Source: Christensenellaceae bacterium (GTDB taxonomy: Bacteria; Bacillota; Clostridia; Christensenellales; UBA1750). Taken from it: DNA of 5,913 nt. Location: assembly GCA_031287285.1 (NCBI GenBank), contig JAITTC010000136.1, positions 1-5,913 of the forward strand. The letters are read 5' to 3'. Numbering within the stretch: position 1 is the stretch's first letter; every line of letters begins with the position of its first letter. A program made the position numbers and the translations under genes. Positions 5,708 through 5,913 of this stretch are shown here, piece by piece. The notes under the pieces were generated by a model, which was not told where the DNA came from, ran no database searches, and saw only the letters and a program-made list of their open reading frames with translations.

Positions 5708-5913
5708 TGGCCCCTAGCTCTCATCCTGCGGGGCTTCGGTCACGAGAGGCTTGCCGTCCTTGTCGATGAGCGGGGTAACCGCAACGCCATAGCCGCTGTT
5801 CACCACCAGATAGTTCACACCGGTTGCCCGGTCTGCATAGACCACGACGGTGCCCCGGTTCTGGGTATGCGCCTTCACGAAGCGCTGCTCCTTCTTCGGC
5901 ATAAAAATCCTCC
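5673..5913 (-). repeat. Direct repeat copy 2: DUF6440 gene plus recG 5' fragment
   Basis: Second copy of the block at 5280-5520, with 14 mismatches, no indels and a 393-bp offset. It is cut by the window edge exactly at the GGAGG ribosome site of its DUF6440 gene, so its right end is unknown. If the tandem duplication model holds, bases just beyond 5913 should resemble 5521-5672, including the hairpin and the FakA-like tail. Confidence 0.97.
5714..5902 (-). CDS. DUF6440 family small protein, distal copy
   Basis: A 62-residue paralogue of the protein encoded at 5509-5321, with 54 of 62 residues identical and the same core DRATGVNYLVVNSGYG. It carries Asn-Arg-Gly at 15-17 where the other has Asp-Leu-Asn, Ala23 for Val, Lys48 and Lys51 for Arg, and Pro58-Gln59 for Leu-Arg. 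The DKDGKP form here is, from memory, closer to common family members, so this copy may be the less changed of the two. The start is supported by GGAGG at 5913-5909 with a six-base spacer. Its stop is six bases before the chimeric recG/FakA frame, mirroring the DUF6440-recG spacing. Function is unknown, and no signal peptide or membrane helix is visible. Confidence 0.87.
   Translation of the reverse strand: MPKKEQRFVKAHTQNRGTVVVYADRATGVNYLVVNSGYGVAVTPLIDKDGKPLVTEAPQDES

Noticed and set aside
5280..5913. Transposon or insertion-sequence origin for the duplicated block
   Set aside because: No transposase, no terminal inverted repeats at the block ends and no target-site duplication are visible. 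A tandem duplication explains the fused frame more simply.
5280..5913. Toxin-antitoxin pair or other defence system formed by DUF6440 and the micro-ORF
   Set aside because: The second frame is explained by recG and FakA-like fragments, and DUF6440 shows no toxin or antitoxin motif. The small-gene layout alone is not evidence.

Overview
The window looks like chromosomal DNA from a GC-rich member of the Clostridia, roughly 60% GC by eye. Three things point there: the topoisomerase sequences, strong GGAGG ribosome sites, and a small protein matching the Firmicutes family DUF6440. Everything supported here is on the minus strand, so transcription runs from the right edge to the left edge.

Reading in the direction of transcription: a DUF6440 gene (5902-5714); a short chimeric reading frame (5707-5576) that starts as a copy of the recG 5' end and finishes as what looks like the C-terminus of a FakA/YloV-type fatty acid kinase; a terminator-like hairpin (5553-5525); a second DUF6440 gene (5509-5321); recG (5314-3320); a consensus promoter; parE (3248-1296); and parC (1294 to beyond base 1, N-terminal 431 codons only). 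Coding density is high. The only stretch without an intact gene is about 204 bases at 5510-5713, filled by the chimera and the hairpin. The gap at 3249-3319 holds the parE promoter and leader.

The core genes handle DNA topology and repair. RecG remodels stalled forks and branched DNA. ParE and ParC together form topoisomerase IV, which decatenates daughter chromosomes. parE and parC are separated by one base and are almost certainly co-translated. recG lies six bases after the DUF6440 stop codon and is probably coupled to it.

The unusual part is the right end. A block of at least 241 bp (DUF6440 plus the recG start) occurs twice at a constant offset of 393 bp, with 14 mismatches and no indels (about 94% identical). 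The simplest reading is an old tandem duplication of an ancestral order fakA - terminator - DUF6440 - recG. One break lay in recG codon 12 and the other in the fakA tail, leaving an in-frame recG/fakA fusion between the two DUF6440 copies. The two DUF6440 proteins have since diverged almost only by amino-acid-changing differences. I saw no mobile element, CRISPR array, tRNA or rRNA, and no clearly new multi-gene system.
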